DNA from: Anthoceros angustus
Lineage: Eukaryota; Streptophyta; Anthocerotopsida; Anthocerotales; Anthocerotaceae
Assembly: GCA_010909165.1 (NCBI GenBank)
Contig: MU008174.1
Coordinates: 806,001 to 870,000 of the forward strand
Reading direction: 5' to 3'
DNA length: 64,000 nt
A model generated the notes under the pieces. It was given only the letters and a program-made list of their open reading frames with translations. It ran no database searches and was not told the DNA's origin. Position 1 is the first letter of the stretch; each line of letters starts with the position of its first letter. Positions 10,100 through 22,900 of this stretch are shown one piece after another. Both the position numbers and the translations under genes were made by a program.

Positions 10100-13000
10100 T
10101 GCAGAAGATGATCAGATGCAGGTCGGTACTCAAGAGTCAGATGGCGATAAGAATGGTGGCACTAGCAACTCTACAGGCGACTCGGATGGTGGTAGGAGTG
10201 GTAGTACCAACTCTGGAGGCGAGTCAGATGGCAATAGGAGTGGTAGTACCAACTCCAGAGGCGTTGGCAACAGAGACATATGGAAGGGGCAGACTAAGGA
10301 TTTTGATTCTAGCCTTCATCTTGCTCACTTTATCCGGCATTGCAGGAACACTGCTGGGCTATCACAAAAATATATTAGCTCATTGTTTGCCATGTTAATT
10401 TACTCTTCGTTTAAATTGGATGAAGTGAGGTATAGGAGCTTTCAAGAGTTTAAAGCTTATGAGAAAGAATGGATCAGCATATCCTAAGCTGTAACATAAG
10501 ATGATGAATGTGAGTGGAAGGAAGTTCTAGTTTGTGTAGGAGAAAGAGACTTAAAACTAAGGTACGGAGATCCAATTGGTGTTCATGAAAAGCTCTTTTC
10601 GGCATGAAAGAATAGAGGGGAGTTTGTATTGAAACCAGAGGTTTTCGGGAATGAACAATACACAATTGTGCAAACCGGTTTGTGGTGGCAAAAAAAGGAG
10701 GTACTTTTGAGTGTTATCAAAGTCTCTTTTGATTCACAATCTAGGTGTTTTTTCAGATCACTATGAAGTCTATGAGTATGTTGCATGCTCGTATTAAATT
10801 TGTTTTTTTCGTCTGCACCAGGAACATGTAGGTTGTGAAGGGGCTGTAATAGCACCTATCATTTTGTACTCAGATGCAACAACCCTCTCACATGATCAAA
10901 GAACTAGCAGATATCCTCTTGCAATGTTATTGGGCAATATTGCGTATGCAACAAGGTCTTTGAAGCATGGGCATGCTCTACTAGCAATTATGCCAATAGT
11001 TGGTAGTAATGACCCTGTGGTTCTTAATGTTTCCAATTTAAGATTGAAGAAACTAGAGATTTTGTAGCAATGCCTGAAGGTGATCTTGCAACCACTGAAG
11101 GAGGTGAATTTCGAAGGATTGCACTTGAAGGATGAATTTGGTTGTCACCAATGGGCTTTTCCTATGCTCTATTCCTACATAGCAAATCATCATAAAGGAT
11201 CCAAAGTAAATTCTAATATCCTCAAGACTGACTACTGATACAATGTGTTCACATTTTTCATGCTTGTAACAAGTTCTTTTTTTCATATTGTATACATAAT
11301 TGAAGGAGTGATGTTTTTGCAGGTTAGTTGCACATTTGACACAAATAAATGTGCTTTCCCTTGCAATATTTGTTTGTGTTCCCGAGATCTTTTGAGTAGA
11401 GTCGATTTGAAGCATGAATGATGGACTGAAGCAAGTATGATAGTTCTGCAGAATTAACTTGCCGAGATGATTGATGTTGGGTAGGTTGCAGCTATGAATC
11501 GACTTTCCTTAGAATCTTGAGTTCATCCTGTTAAGGTACCAAACAAATCGGCAGTAATGATAAGTTCAAAGCAGTTTTTGTTTGCGCCAAATTGAAATAA
11601 TCCCTAAACTTCTTGTGCTTTAGTGTGCCGTACTAGGGTTTAATGGAGGTGACATTGAGCTCGGTAATTGCTTTTGAGTAATTCGAATTGAGATTCTCCA
11701 CGAATTAGACTTGGGATTTGCTAAAATGCTGGTTGCGGCGCTGAGAGGAGTTGCAGCAGCAGGCTTGTGCTTAGCGCAAAAGCCTCTTGAGGTATTGGAT
11801 CATACTCAACATCGATATCCAACATTTCGTATCCAGAGAACGACAGCCATGGTTACTTCACCTCGAATGCAAATTTTGCTGCCTTCGAACACATAGTAGT
11901 TATGCAAGTGTTGGTGCTTTACATGGCTGAATTTTTTTCTCCTACAGTTATTCAAGTAATTGTCAAATTTTTGGATTGGTACAAGCTAGCTTGTCGAAGC
12001 GGAGTGCACAACAAAGAGACGCAAAAGCAAATGGAGAAGCAGATATCTAGGTACAAGTTTGTAGCTTTATATTTGTTCACCATTTATATTGTATTGTATT
12101 GATGAGTCATTTTTAGGTCTGAATCTAAATCGCATTAGTAGTTTGGTGCTACCTAGTAGGCTTTTTGCTGTCAGTTTGGTAGGCTAGAGTTAATCACATA
12201 ATTTTGTTGTCATGTCAACGTCATAGCGCTGTCACAAACCTGAAGAGTCTTTTGGGCGGTTTTCAAGCATTAAACTTTGACATTGTCAAAGTGCATGCGA
12301 TGTCCCACTTTTCAGATTATATTTACGCTCTAGGCTACCATGGGAGTACATTGCAGATATGTATGTTCACATGCATGCTTATGAAGATGCCATATCGCGC
12401 GAGCAACAGGCAAAAATTTACTGATCAGATTGTGCAACATCACAAACGGTTGGAGGCACTAAGAAGCAAGGCAGAAAACATGGAAGGCTGCATGATTTTG
12501 ATCTTCCGGTTGGTTAACTTTTTGTGGATTGGAGACTCTTTCCTAAGTTTTGACCAAATTTTTTGAATGTTTGTAGGCAGTGCAAACAAGGAAAAGCAAG
12601 CTATGTGGGCATAGTATACGCATCAAATGGAAATAGCTATCGGCAAGTACAATTGTCGACTTGCCTGTGCAGGTTGCCCGCTTATTTCAAGCCCAACCTA
12701 AGCTTCAACTATATTTGGTGTCGCAACTTCAAATTTATCTAAATGATTGGCATTTAACCCCGTCAGCAGGTTTGGTCATAGTTTACTAGATTCAGGAGTT
12801 TGCAGTATTTTTGTTGTTACGAGGACAAGCTGGTATAATAAGTGATACATTTGGTGACATGTACTTGTAGGGGAGAGCGTTGATGACCAAGAAAGCTCTT
12901 GTTGTTACTACTGGCTCTAGAGATAGATTAGGGGATTGGCCGATGTACCTCCGTGCGACCTACAATTTCCATGGAAGGCCATGGTATTCTGATGTCAGTA

Positions 13001-13110
13001 TCCAAATGGAGGGAGAAGCTCAACCAAAGCAAACCTGGTATGGGCAATTATGCCTACTATTTCAACTAGATGTGGAAGATGAACATATGCTACCTCCCGT
13101 GGGTTGCTAA
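10100..13110 (+). mobile_element. Decayed Plavaka-type DNA transposon (transposase remnant)
   Basis: Pieces in changing frames line up in order with Plavaka-family transposases as I remember them. An acidic, repeat-bearing N-terminus (10.1-10.3 kb) leads to a block at 10.86-11.07 kb reading YSDATTLSHDQRTSRYPLA, LLGNIA and GHALLAIMPIV. After that come a block around HAMSHFSDYIYALG (about 12.3 kb) and YRASNRQKFTDQI (about 12.4 kb). A C-terminal piece at 12.88-13.11 kb ends in TWYGQLCLLFQL. Stops and frameshifts break the frame throughout, so it cannot make a working transposase. I could not define the terminal inverted repeats or the target duplication. The true ends may extend left to about 9.4 kb. 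Confidence 0.65.
10116..10270 (+). repeat. Imperfect 54-bp tandem repeat in the transposon N-terminal region
   Basis: Units around CTCTGGAGGCGAGTCAGATGG and GGTAGTACCAACTC are repeated about three times. They encode a Ser/Gly/Asp/Asn-rich stretch with the core TNSxGxSDGxRSGS. Internal repeats of this sort suggest slippage in a region with little sequence constraint. Confidence 0.5.
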
Positions 13111-14067
13111 AAGGACAATGAATGTGGAGACTTTATAAAAAGAATGAGATGAGAAATCCCATCGACCCCGAGGCAAAATAGGATAACCCACGATGGGGCA
13201 CCAGGCCAGGGGGGCGTGCCCCCGCACTAATCTACCCTATCCAACCGCCCCCAAGATGTTGCCGTTCGAGATAGGGAAGGGCAGGAGAACTAGGAGACTG
13301 ATCTTAGAGGAATCAATCTTGACGTTGATAGACAAGCTCCTTGCTCAAGCTTCAACAAGTAATTCTGGTATCTCGTTTAAACCCTAAAGCCTAAGCAAGG
13401 TAGAAGAACACGGCCAAGGTCTAACAAATTGGACCGAATTGGTGATAAGTATGTACTATGTATAATTCAATCATTCTCACCCTGAAATCTACTATTGGTT
13501 TGTGCGTGGGATTGGTAGTGATTGATTATGTGTAGCGGGAAAGATATATCAGAAGACATATAATAATGAAAAAGATAATATGAATAATATACTTATTCTT
13601 CTTGTAATATGTATTCTGACTCTAAGAAAGAAGAAGAAGTCTGCTATAATCCTCCGCTTCCTCTAGACACCGAGGGCCTCCACTCCCTCTAGACATCCCA
13701 TCTAAGTATCCATGGAGGCGCAGAATACTTTAACAACCAAGTACATAATATTCATATCTCACAATAACTCTGTTTAGTGGGGCTATAAGACTCTATGGGT
13801 AGTAGAGTATTCAGACTCATTTCATGACAATGGGGCCGATTCTTTTTGGTGATGAATGTTATTTTCTAGAAACACTGCCTCCTCGGCTCTGCGAAGACGG
13901 ATGGGCGTTCCGATCATGCTGACTTCCCGGCAGTCGACTGAAAGTTGTCTTTATTCAGAAGCTGGAACTCCAGCAGTGGAATGTACTACAGGAGGAACAA
14001 GGCACAGCCCTGGAGTGCCAATTAGCCTGGGCCCTGTTCACACCGCGTACAGATGCTGCAGGGGATA
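13111..14067. other. Intergenic with repeat fragments and the UNC93-like 3' end
   Basis: The stretch at about 13650-13720 (CACTCCCTCTAGACATCCCATCTAAGTATC) matches the sub-repeat at 7990-8060 (CACTCCCTTTAGGCACCCCATCTAAGTACC). The last part before 14067 should be the 3' untranslated region of the UNC93-like gene. No gene was seen. Confidence 0.45.
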
Positions 14068-15546
14068 TCATTCTAGTACCACAGGTGATGAAGTTGCTGC
14101 TCTCTTGGCCCACAAGATAGCTATCACAAAACTTACAATGGAAGCAAACAATATGATCAGAAGAGCACAAAGTTTTGTTGTGAGACCACTGTGAGGGCTG
14201 GCAAAGAATGCCGCCGATGTCGCAGCACTCTGCCAGATCTTCCATTGGGCAAACGCAGCTTCGGTGTCGTAGGGATAGAGGGTGCCGAGGAGTGCACTGA
14301 TTTGTGTGTTGAAAGCTGCATCCCCTATTCCCCACAGGCTAGCAATGCCAAACAGAGCCAAGTAGTCCTGCAGCCCCTCCGCGTAGCTCTGTTTGAAGAA
14401 AAGCCTGAGTATGACGATCAGTTGCAGGAATGCACCACTGCAAGCTATGACTGCGATGGACGTCAGACCCGTGGGATATCGGCCGACCAGCACAGAAGCT
14501 AGCGCATCTGCTGCACCATGCACCGCCATCACCCCTCCAACCCAGGATATGCCTAGAGCCGGAGTGACTATATCCTTGGTGAAGTCCCCCCATATAAAAG
14601 CCTGTTGCAGGCCTGTGTAGACTAGGAGAAGGACAAATAGCAGCATTTTCCTTTCATATAGGATTGAAAATGTGGCCCTCACAAAATCGCTGTCAGGACC
14701 TCCTGGCCTTGGTGAATCAATCAGAGGTCTGTGCTTGATCAAGTCTGTGTGAGAGCGGAGAAAGCATGCCAAAATTGTGCCTACTAGCAAAAACCCCAAA
14801 AAGACAGAGAAAAGCAGCATGGTCCCAGGTGTGGCTTCATGTGGCCTGATGTCAGAACCTTTCTTGTAAGACAGCATGGCAAGAGTGAGCAGATTCCCAA
14901 TCACCTGATTGGCAGCAAACACTCCCCAGAACTCGCCATTGAAGCTCCCGATTGCAGAGGCCTCAGATATGTTGCACAATGCGGCATGGTTCTTGGCTGC
15001 GCAGGTGAGGTAAGTCCCCTCCGCAACCCACAGCAGGGAAGCTGTGAAACCCAGCAGCATCGAGGCAGGAATCAAGGTGTACCAGGTTGGATACAGATTA
15101 GCTGCTATGAAAGCCCAGTATCCTGTCAAGCCGAAGACAATGGCCTGCTTGGAGCCCAACCAGATAACGAGAAGAGGAGCCACAAGAGACGATAAGGTGA
15201 GCGACAGATAGAGCACCCCCAAAGAGATGGATCCCAGACCATGATCCACATGAAGACTGCTCTCCAAATTCTGCGTGGCACCATAAGCAAGAAAGACGAG
15301 GAGGAAGCAGAGGCTGAGCATGTGCAGGTCTCTCAGAAAGGGGCTGCTGTTAGTCTTCTCCTGGGAATCGGATCGGACAAGAGCAGGCCTTCTCTCCTCC
15401 CCGCTGATGGTCTGCCGCCTCCACGGAGCTGGAGCAGATTTCCGCAGTAGAGCTTCCTCTCCATCATCAGAACTGTCCATTGCTGGGGATGGTGGTGCCA
15501 CATCTTCCGGGCCCGACACAAGGCTCGATGATCTTGACAGGGCCAT
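14068..15546 (-). CDS. UNC93-like membrane protein (MFS superfamily)
   Basis: A single exon of 492 residues from ATG 15546; the frame stays open a little further upstream but without another ATG. The first 65 residues are Ser/Glu/Arg-rich and cytosolic in character. About 11-12 hydrophobic segments follow, starting near LHMLSLCFLLVFLAYGATQN, with the family features YGATQNLESSL, SLLWVAEGTYLT, FNGEFWGVFAANQVIGN and YTGLQQAFIWGDFTK. The end has WKIWQSAATSAAFF before the last helix. Plant UNC93-like proteins are thought to act in plasma-membrane ion homeostasis; the animal founder regulates a potassium channel. The substrate of this protein cannot be told from the sequence. Confidence 0.9.
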   Translation of the reverse strand: MALSRSSSLVSGPEDVAPPSPAMDSSDDGEEALLRKSAPAPWRRQTISGEERRPALVRSDSQEKTNSSPFLRDLHMLSLCFLLVFLAYGATQNLESSLHVDHGLGSISLGVLYLSLTLSSLVAPLLVIWLGSKQAIVFGLTGYWAFIAANLYPTWYTLIPASMLLGFTASLLWVAEGTYLTCAAKNHAALCNISEASAIGSFNGEFWGVFAANQVIGNLLTLAMLSYKKGSDIRPHEATPGTMLLFSVFLGFLLVGTILACFLRSHTDLIKHRPLIDSPRPGGPDSDFVRATFSILYERKMLLFVLLLVYTGLQQAFIWGDFTKDIVTPALGISWVGGVMAVHGAADALASVLVGRYPTGLTSIAVIACSGAFLQLIVILRLFFKQSYAEGLQDYLALFGIASLWGIGDAAFNTQISALLGTLYPYDTEAAFAQWKIWQSAATSAAFFASPHSGLTTKLCALLIILFASIVSFVIAILWAKRAATSSPVVLE

Positions 15547-16970
15547 CTCCAGGAAGTACTTATTCACCCTCTTCCTACAAGATGATCAACCTGCACCTGA
15601 ACCTACACCTACACTACATGAAGCCGTCACTTCCACACCACCATATCCAACGCCTCTCCACAACTCACCTACAACCCACCATCACACTGGAAGCTCCTTC
15701 TGCCAAATCCGGTATTGATCATCCTCACACAGAACATTGCAGAACAGAAGCAGTAATCCAATGCCCCAAACGACCGTCATCCCTCCTGGTACCCATCACC
15801 AAGAAGAATCTCATTCGCCAGCTCCTCCAGCTCTACAGTCACGGAAATGCATGGCTGCCACTCCGCTTCTCCCCATTGCTCTCAAGCTCTGATTGCGCAC
15901 GACCTCGACCAGAGCCGATCACGACAGCCCCGGGCCCCTGCTCGCCCCAGGTCTGCCCCCGCCGGACTGGCATGACCCAGCTCAAAATCGGGTCTCTCCC
16001 TGCCATGCTACCTGGCTGCTGTCCGCCCAGGCGCCCTCAACAGCCAGCCCATCACGGCACCCGCAGCAGGCAGACCGCACGGTCACAGGATCGCGCTGCT
16101 GCAGCGCCAGCTGCGAGCCGCCCAGCTTCGAGCTTCCAGCTGGAGCTCGCTGCTGCTCTCCTGGGCACGCCCACAAGAAGCGACCAGCCCGCAGGATGCA
16201 GCACTTTGGCATTTATACTGGCTCATGGCCCGATACAGCTTCCATTGCAGAGGCAGAGAGAGGCTGCGGCTTCGGCTTCGGCTTCGGCTTCGGCTTCGGC
16301 TGCTGACTGCCCAGTGGCTGCTCTTCAGTTGGCTGCGCAGTAAAATCTTCCTCTCCTTCCGATCTTCTGCCTCCAGTATGTATGTACGCAGCTCTCGCTG
16401 CTTCCTTCGGCTTTTACACGCTCCAGCGTCTCGCAATTCCAACAGTAGATTCCAAACGGTACAACAACGCCAGACAAACAACGTGTGTTCTGGCCAGGTT
16501 ACTGCTGCCCACCGTGCTCTCGAGCCCTGTCCACACCGCGGGGTTGGGCCCGTGTCCACACCAGGGCAGGTCCGGACTCCAGGACTGCCACTGCCTAAAC
16601 GCTGGTGGGGCTCGCTGGATGCTCCAGATTTTTCCTCTGCCTGTCCTTGCGGCATGCCCATGGGGCGAGAGTGACGTGAGGTACGTAGCATCGGAATCTG
16701 CTCATGCTCCAAGTGGGGTCCTTGGTCAAGCTGGGATTCTTCATCCGATTTGACTCCAATCAGTGGAACCCAACTGCCAGGGATGAGTGGAATCAAGTTT
16801 AATCAGGCTTCACCCAATTTGGGAGTTATGGCTCTGGCACGGTCATGTGCAGGCCAGCGTTTTCCCCGCCATGGCCATGACATCCGCCCAGGCTCGTGAG
16901 GCTTGGGGATAATTGCACCGGACAGATAGATTGCTGATGCTCGAGGCGTTTGGACTCACATCTGGAGAGA
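15547..16970. other. Divergent intergenic region between UNC93-like and REV3 genes
   Basis: This GC-rich, pyrimidine-rich region probably holds both promoters and 5' leaders. It includes a (GGCTTC)n tract at 16268-16300. Long open frames on both strands here (for example 15480-16343 plus and 16083-16796 minus) have compositionally biased products without any known domain, and I treat them as chance frames. Confidence 0.5.
16268..16300. repeat. Hexanucleotide microsatellite (GGCTTC)n
   Basis: Five and a half perfect units of GGCTTC lie between the two divergent genes. On one strand it reads as alternating Gly-Phe and on the other as Ser-Arg, which explains the false RS-rich frame. Confidence 0.9.
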
Positions 16971-19900
16971 ATGGCTCTTGTGAGTCCTAAGACTGGCAGC
17001 CTGCCCAGCTCCAGGGAGGGCAGCCAGGAAAACCGATTGTTCAGCATCCGAATTGTCAGCTTCGACCACTACACGGCTCCCCCTTTGCCTGAGCTGGACT
17101 TGGGATACTCCACCTTCCAGGGTAGGGGACCCCGGTGCCATCCCTTATCTGGCTTAGTTCTTCAGCTGAAGGGAGCATAAGAGTTTGCTCTCTGTCTCGG
17201 CTGTGCAGGTCGCACAATTGAAGAAGTCCCTGTTGTTCGGATATTTGGGTCTACTACAGGTGGCCAGAAGACATGCCTGCACTTGCACAGGGTACGGGTG
17301 AATGTGGGTTCAACAGTACTAGCATGTCAAGCTGTGTTGGTCTATTCGTTCAGCAATTGTTGATGCAAATTATGCAACAGATCTTCCCTTATTTCTACGT
17401 CCCTTACGAGGATGATCTTCCCCAAGATGTGAATGAAGGTATTGCACCATGTCGTCGGACACTGAGCTCATATTGGTTTGATTATGGCACGTAGACATTC
17501 TGGGTTTCCTGCACGTTGCAGTGTGTATATCATCTTTTTGTTAACTCGATAAGAATGCTGACCTGCTCATTTGCTCATTTCTTGTGCTGTTTCTTCAGCC
17601 TTTGCGTATGTCCGCTGCCTCGGAGTGGCCATTGAGCAAGCCATGAAGGTACTAAAGTTTGATAATTACGGTCTTGTCCATGGTTCAATGTGAGAGCGTG
17701 TTGATTTCAAGAGCTCAGCCATTGTAAATATGCCCAACTTGCAGATGTCCAGCCACGCTGCTGGGAAGAAGCAACATGTGCACTGTTGTAGCCTGGTCCG
17801 TGGTAGGAAGTACTACGGATATCATCCAAATGAGCAATTGTTCATAAAGATTGTCCTGTATCCTCACACACCTGCTGGATGTGTTGTTGGATAACATGTT
17901 CTGCCTGCTTGTATGTGCAAGTATGGCTAGTGTTTCTACAGAGTTATTTTATTGCACTGAAAAAGTATACACTTAACATCATTCAGCTACCATCCACAGG
18001 ACGTGTCTCGAATAACTGCTTTGCTCACGGTAAGCCCTGCTCAGTTTTGCCCGTCTCATCTAGACACGACAGTCAGATACCTGATGATCAAATATTGTTC
18101 ATGTTACTACAGGCTGGTGGGATTATGAATCGGAAGTTCCAACCACATGAATCTCACATTCCATACCTCCTTCAGTTTCTGGTATGGTTTTTGGCCATTC
18201 TTGAGGCCAGCGTCCTTCGTGCTGTCCTTGTCATATGGGGTAAGGTGATAAGGACATCCCCACGGTTTCTTGTGCTTGCTGCCTCTGGGTATCTCACTTC
18301 ATAACATGTTCGTCCAGATTGACCACAACTTGTCTGGAATGGCTCACATACATCTTGCAAAAGTGAAGCTACGACATCCGCTTCCAGATCACTCATTGGA
18401 CAGAGCTCAGCTGTTGAAAAAGCTAAAGGAATCATTAAGGAGGCCAGCGACTGTTACACAGGACGGGGAGGAAGGCCCTTTGGACATTCTTGTCAATCAA
18501 GCACAGAAGAGCAATGTAACTAATGATGCTGAGCCGCGTGGAGGTCCATCTTCCTCTCTTTCAGTGGGAGATGAGTCGAATGTCTGGCTGAAAACCACGG
18601 TTCCAGTAGAATGGATTTGGACTGCAGGTGGAGATGCAGCACCGTCAAGACACAGCACTTGCGAGTTGGAGGGTGATGCTTTAGCTGAAGGTATGCCGTT
18701 TTCCTTGGTTGAGATGAAAACTAACCTCTTATGAGTCCAGATTGCAAGGTAACCCTCAAGATATGGAATGAAGTAATCATTTGTTTCGTCTACAGACATT
18801 TTGAACAAGCGCGATCTTCTGTTTGTGCCATTGCAAACTGCAGGGCCTGATATTAGGACAGTGCAATCACTGGTACCTATTTGGGAGGTTAGTGGCTGAG
18901 ACTCTAACCAGGGTGTTTGAAGCTGGCATAAAAGGAGAGCGTTTTCTCAGCAAGTCTGGGCTTTTGCATGAGCTGGGTGCACATGCCGTTGTTTCAAGCT
19001 TGTGAACAGCTTTCAAAATAAAATGCTCATCCTGTGTCTGTGTGGTGGATCATCTATATGTTTACAATGCAGGAAGAGCTTCAAAGAACCGGTGAAGAAG
19101 GAGCTGCAGGACCACTTGCTCAATCTTCTCCCGGAGAAAGGATATTGCCTCCCATATCCTCTCATGAGCAAGCAATGCGGAATGCGCTTTCCGACATAGT
19201 ATGCGAATTTGAGTCTAGGCATGCAGGAGCTGGGAACACACAGGGCGGCACTCCTTTAAAGTCGCCCCCATCTGCGGAAGTTGCAGCTCCTTCAGAAGTA
19301 GCATCTGGCAACATAGGTGAGCTTGTTCAGAACCAGGCTCTGGAGATCAAGGACAAGAGCCATGCCACATTGGAACAGCTAGGTCTGGGTTTGAAGGGGC
19401 GCGGACCACCTTTAACAGCAGATCAGGTTTCCCCAGTGTCACCCCAACGAAAATCAAGGGATTTGCGGATGGTTGGTAGCCTTCTGAAGTGCACACAAGC
19501 AGCAAATGTGCAAGAATTAGGTTGTCCCCAAGATGAAGGGAGACCACCACAAGATTGGATATCAGGATCAGCAGGATCGGGAGAAATATATTTTCCTGAA
19601 CAAGATATGGAGGGCCTTGTGAATGAAGAAATTGTCAAGGAACAGTTTACACAAGCATCTGAGCCCCAGGTATTGATGCTTATGCTGCAGTTGATTCTCA
19701 GCCAGGTAGTCTTTTAACGTTTATACTAACCCAGTGTTGCTTCCAGGGCACAGAAAGGGAAGTTCTTGACTTGCTTTGTTGGATGGGTGGTGCCCAAGAT
19801 GAGATAGATGTTGAGGCCAGCAAAGATGGAGATGAGCAAGGCTCTCAAGAGCTAGAGTTTAGCCAGATGTTTCGCTCGTCAGGGGTGCAGGCAGCATTAA

Positions 19901-22900
19901 CACGAGCTCTATCAGCATATGAAGTTGCCTCTAACACCGAATGCCAAGAGATACTGAGCTGTTACGGAGAGGGTAAAGAGAAACTCGAAGCAGGATCTTC
20001 AGAGGAAGAAGGCAGACATGGTCAAGGACTGACCGAATCCAGTGATGAAGACAACATCACGAGTTTGATCGCTAATCAGGCAGGAGCAGAGCCATGGGAG
20101 AAGAGCCAATCACCTAAATCAGGAGGACACATGAATAACAGAAATGCTGCTGGAAGTTCACAACCTGAACCTAGAATCCCGCAGATAGATGGTCAATATG
20201 ATGAGCGGAATGACATTGATACTGAAGGGGGCCCTTGCTGCTCTGGAGATCGACCCGTAGAGACAGAGACCCCTATGTTGACAACGGACCTTGATTCTAT
20301 GTCACCCAGTCAACTACAAGTACTGCGTGCATCTTCTCCACACCTCGAGAAGGGTGTGAAGATGAAAACTTTGTCAACGTTACAAACCTCCAAACTTCCA
20401 GCTGTCAAGGCCACCAAGCCACAGGTTTCCTGGTGCACTTTGCCTGTAACTGGCATAGAGTCTGCCTCAGCAGCATCAGGGCACAAGAGAGAGGAACAAT
20501 TGTCTTCTGGGAAGGGACTTTCGAGGCCTCCCATTGCTGAAACAGGACTCAGTGGGGAAACATCCAAATTGAATCGAGAAAGGAGCTCCTCCTTACGTGA
20601 TTTGATGAGACGACGCCGTGCAAGAAAGCGAAAGCAGTGGGAAGTTGGGCACCAGAATGAAACCGGCATGTCTGTGGACACTAGTGAGCCTAAAAGAACT
20701 GCTGGGATGGAGGTCAGTGGGAAGACCAACATGAAGGAACAGAAGCGTACTGGCAAGTGGGATACGGGACTAAGTGACAGAGGGGACAACCGAGACTGCG
20801 GCGGAGGACAGAAACATGAGGATCGTGGTTCTGTTTTGGGTCAGGAGGGTGCATTTAGTTTGCACGAACCAGCCCTTGAAACTGGCAACGTACATAAGTT
20901 GAGTTTGCTGAATACGTCATCTCTTCCAGAGGATCAAGAAAATCTTTCTTCTGGATGTAAGTCCACTGTAAAAGGTGACAACGGGATGGATCAAAGGCAT
21001 GATGAGCTGCTGATCGTTGGCAAGCAGTTTTCTGTTGCTGACACTGTTCGTTTTCATAATGTGAAAAACGATGAGCTTGGCACAAGGGGAGAGGACCATG
21101 AGCACTGTAGAGCTAGGCAGCACTGTGTTTCGGAAGAGTTCTCGCCAAGAAAGGTTTGTGAGGCATCAAAACAAGCACTTTGCTACTCTAACAATCCTCG
21201 TGGTGACATATCAGTCATGTCCAAGGAACCACAAACCCAGTGCCGCCCTTTTGGGGGTGCTCAACACAGATCGGAACATGAGGTCACGACACCTACTTTT
21301 GTTTCAAACGCTGATTCAAGCTCACTGCAGAGTCTGGAGATGCAGATTGTAAAAACAGAGACTGCCAACCCCAAGACTCAGCTTGAGAGAACAGGAAAGG
21401 TGGATTTAGAGGCTTGCCCTGGCAAGTCGGCTTTTGAGCGTGGCCTTGAAGTGCTTGCAGGACACATCCCTCCAGCAGAATCACACGAACAGAGAGATGA
21501 TGAGAAGGATCTTGCAGAGCGTATGTTGAAGGAAGGTTGTGACAGTAATTCATGTTGGAGAAAGGGCCGCTCGTCAATGATGAGCAATTCCACATTGGCG
21601 ATTTATCAGGATAATGCAACTGAAACTCTCTACCCTTTATGCTATAACAGGAAGCCACCAAGCCCAGCTCACTGCCTCAACACTTTCTCCAACCATGGTC
21701 TCAATTCAGAAGAGCATGGCACTGTCTTTTTTGGAAATGTCAAGGATGTGTCGGCCCAGCCCACTGTTATGGCTGGTTTAGTATTTCACTGTGAGTAGTA
21801 CCCTTGAATTTTGAGTCAATGCTGCTAATTTTCTTCTGAAGGCAAGTCATCTCATACAAAGTCTAATTTGCTGCAGTGAGGTCAAAGGAAGGTGTGCATT
21901 TGCCGCCATTCCTTTTTGGATCACCAGGGAAGGTGAGCAGATCTGAGCAAGCATCCAAGAAAAGTGAATATGTGGAGAAGGAGCTCTGGGGTCCACAGCA
22001 GGGTGGAGAGAGTAGAATGGGAGTACCCGTGCACTTTGAAAATGATGGGAGCATCTTCTACCTTCTGACACCTGCCCGAAGTCCTCCTTCCTGCTCAGCT
22101 GTTCTGGACTGGCTGCATCAGAAGACGTCAAAAGGTGGTGATGGCCCTGGCAAGGAAGACAAACAAGTTTTCACCATGGATCCAAACACCGGAAAGCTGG
22201 TTGCACTTGAGGGTGATGCACAAACCCAGACCACCCAGACATTCACTCAAGGATCCCTGGAGGATAATGAGTACTACAGACCTGCATCGCCGAAGTATGA
22301 TGAAAAGCACGTGCTGACTGTGCCATTCACTTCCACTGACCACCATCTTGCGGACTCTTCTGTTGATAACAAATTATCTGTACAACGAGTGGGTGGAAAG
22401 CTGCCCGCAGATGTTAGCAGGGAGACCCACAACCCAGGCAGTAATCAAGGCCTGCCGAATGCTCAGGATAAAGTGATTGGAGGTGGAGAGAATCAGTGCG
22501 CCAAGAAGGATCATGTCAGTTCTAAAGTGCTTGGTGGAGCTACTGATACAACGAAGGATATTGCAAGGCCTACCCGACAATGGCGTGATGTTTCACAAAT
22601 TACAGCCCCAGCCATCACAGCAGCTCAGATAACCCCTCTCAGTCAATCTGGATTTCGAGATCCAGCAAGTGAAGGTGGTGGTCAGCAACTCACTTTGGCA
22701 AGCATAGAGGTCAGCCATGTTTGCAAGGACTTGACTGGTGCCCGTTGCTTGATTACCATCTTACTGAGGTCAAGTGAGTTGTATTTCAGATCTATGGACA
22801 GACTAGAGGAGATTTGCGACCCGACCCTAGATATGATGCGATCGGCTGCATAGTTATAGTGTTTCAAGATGACCATCAGAACCGAGAACAGACTACGTTT

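Noticed and set aside
15480-16343. 287-codon plus-strand frame upstream of UNC93-like, and the 237-codon minus frame at 16083-16796
   Set aside because: Composition is biased by GC-rich DNA and the GGCTTC repeat; the first part overlaps the UNC93-like coding region in antisense. No known domain.
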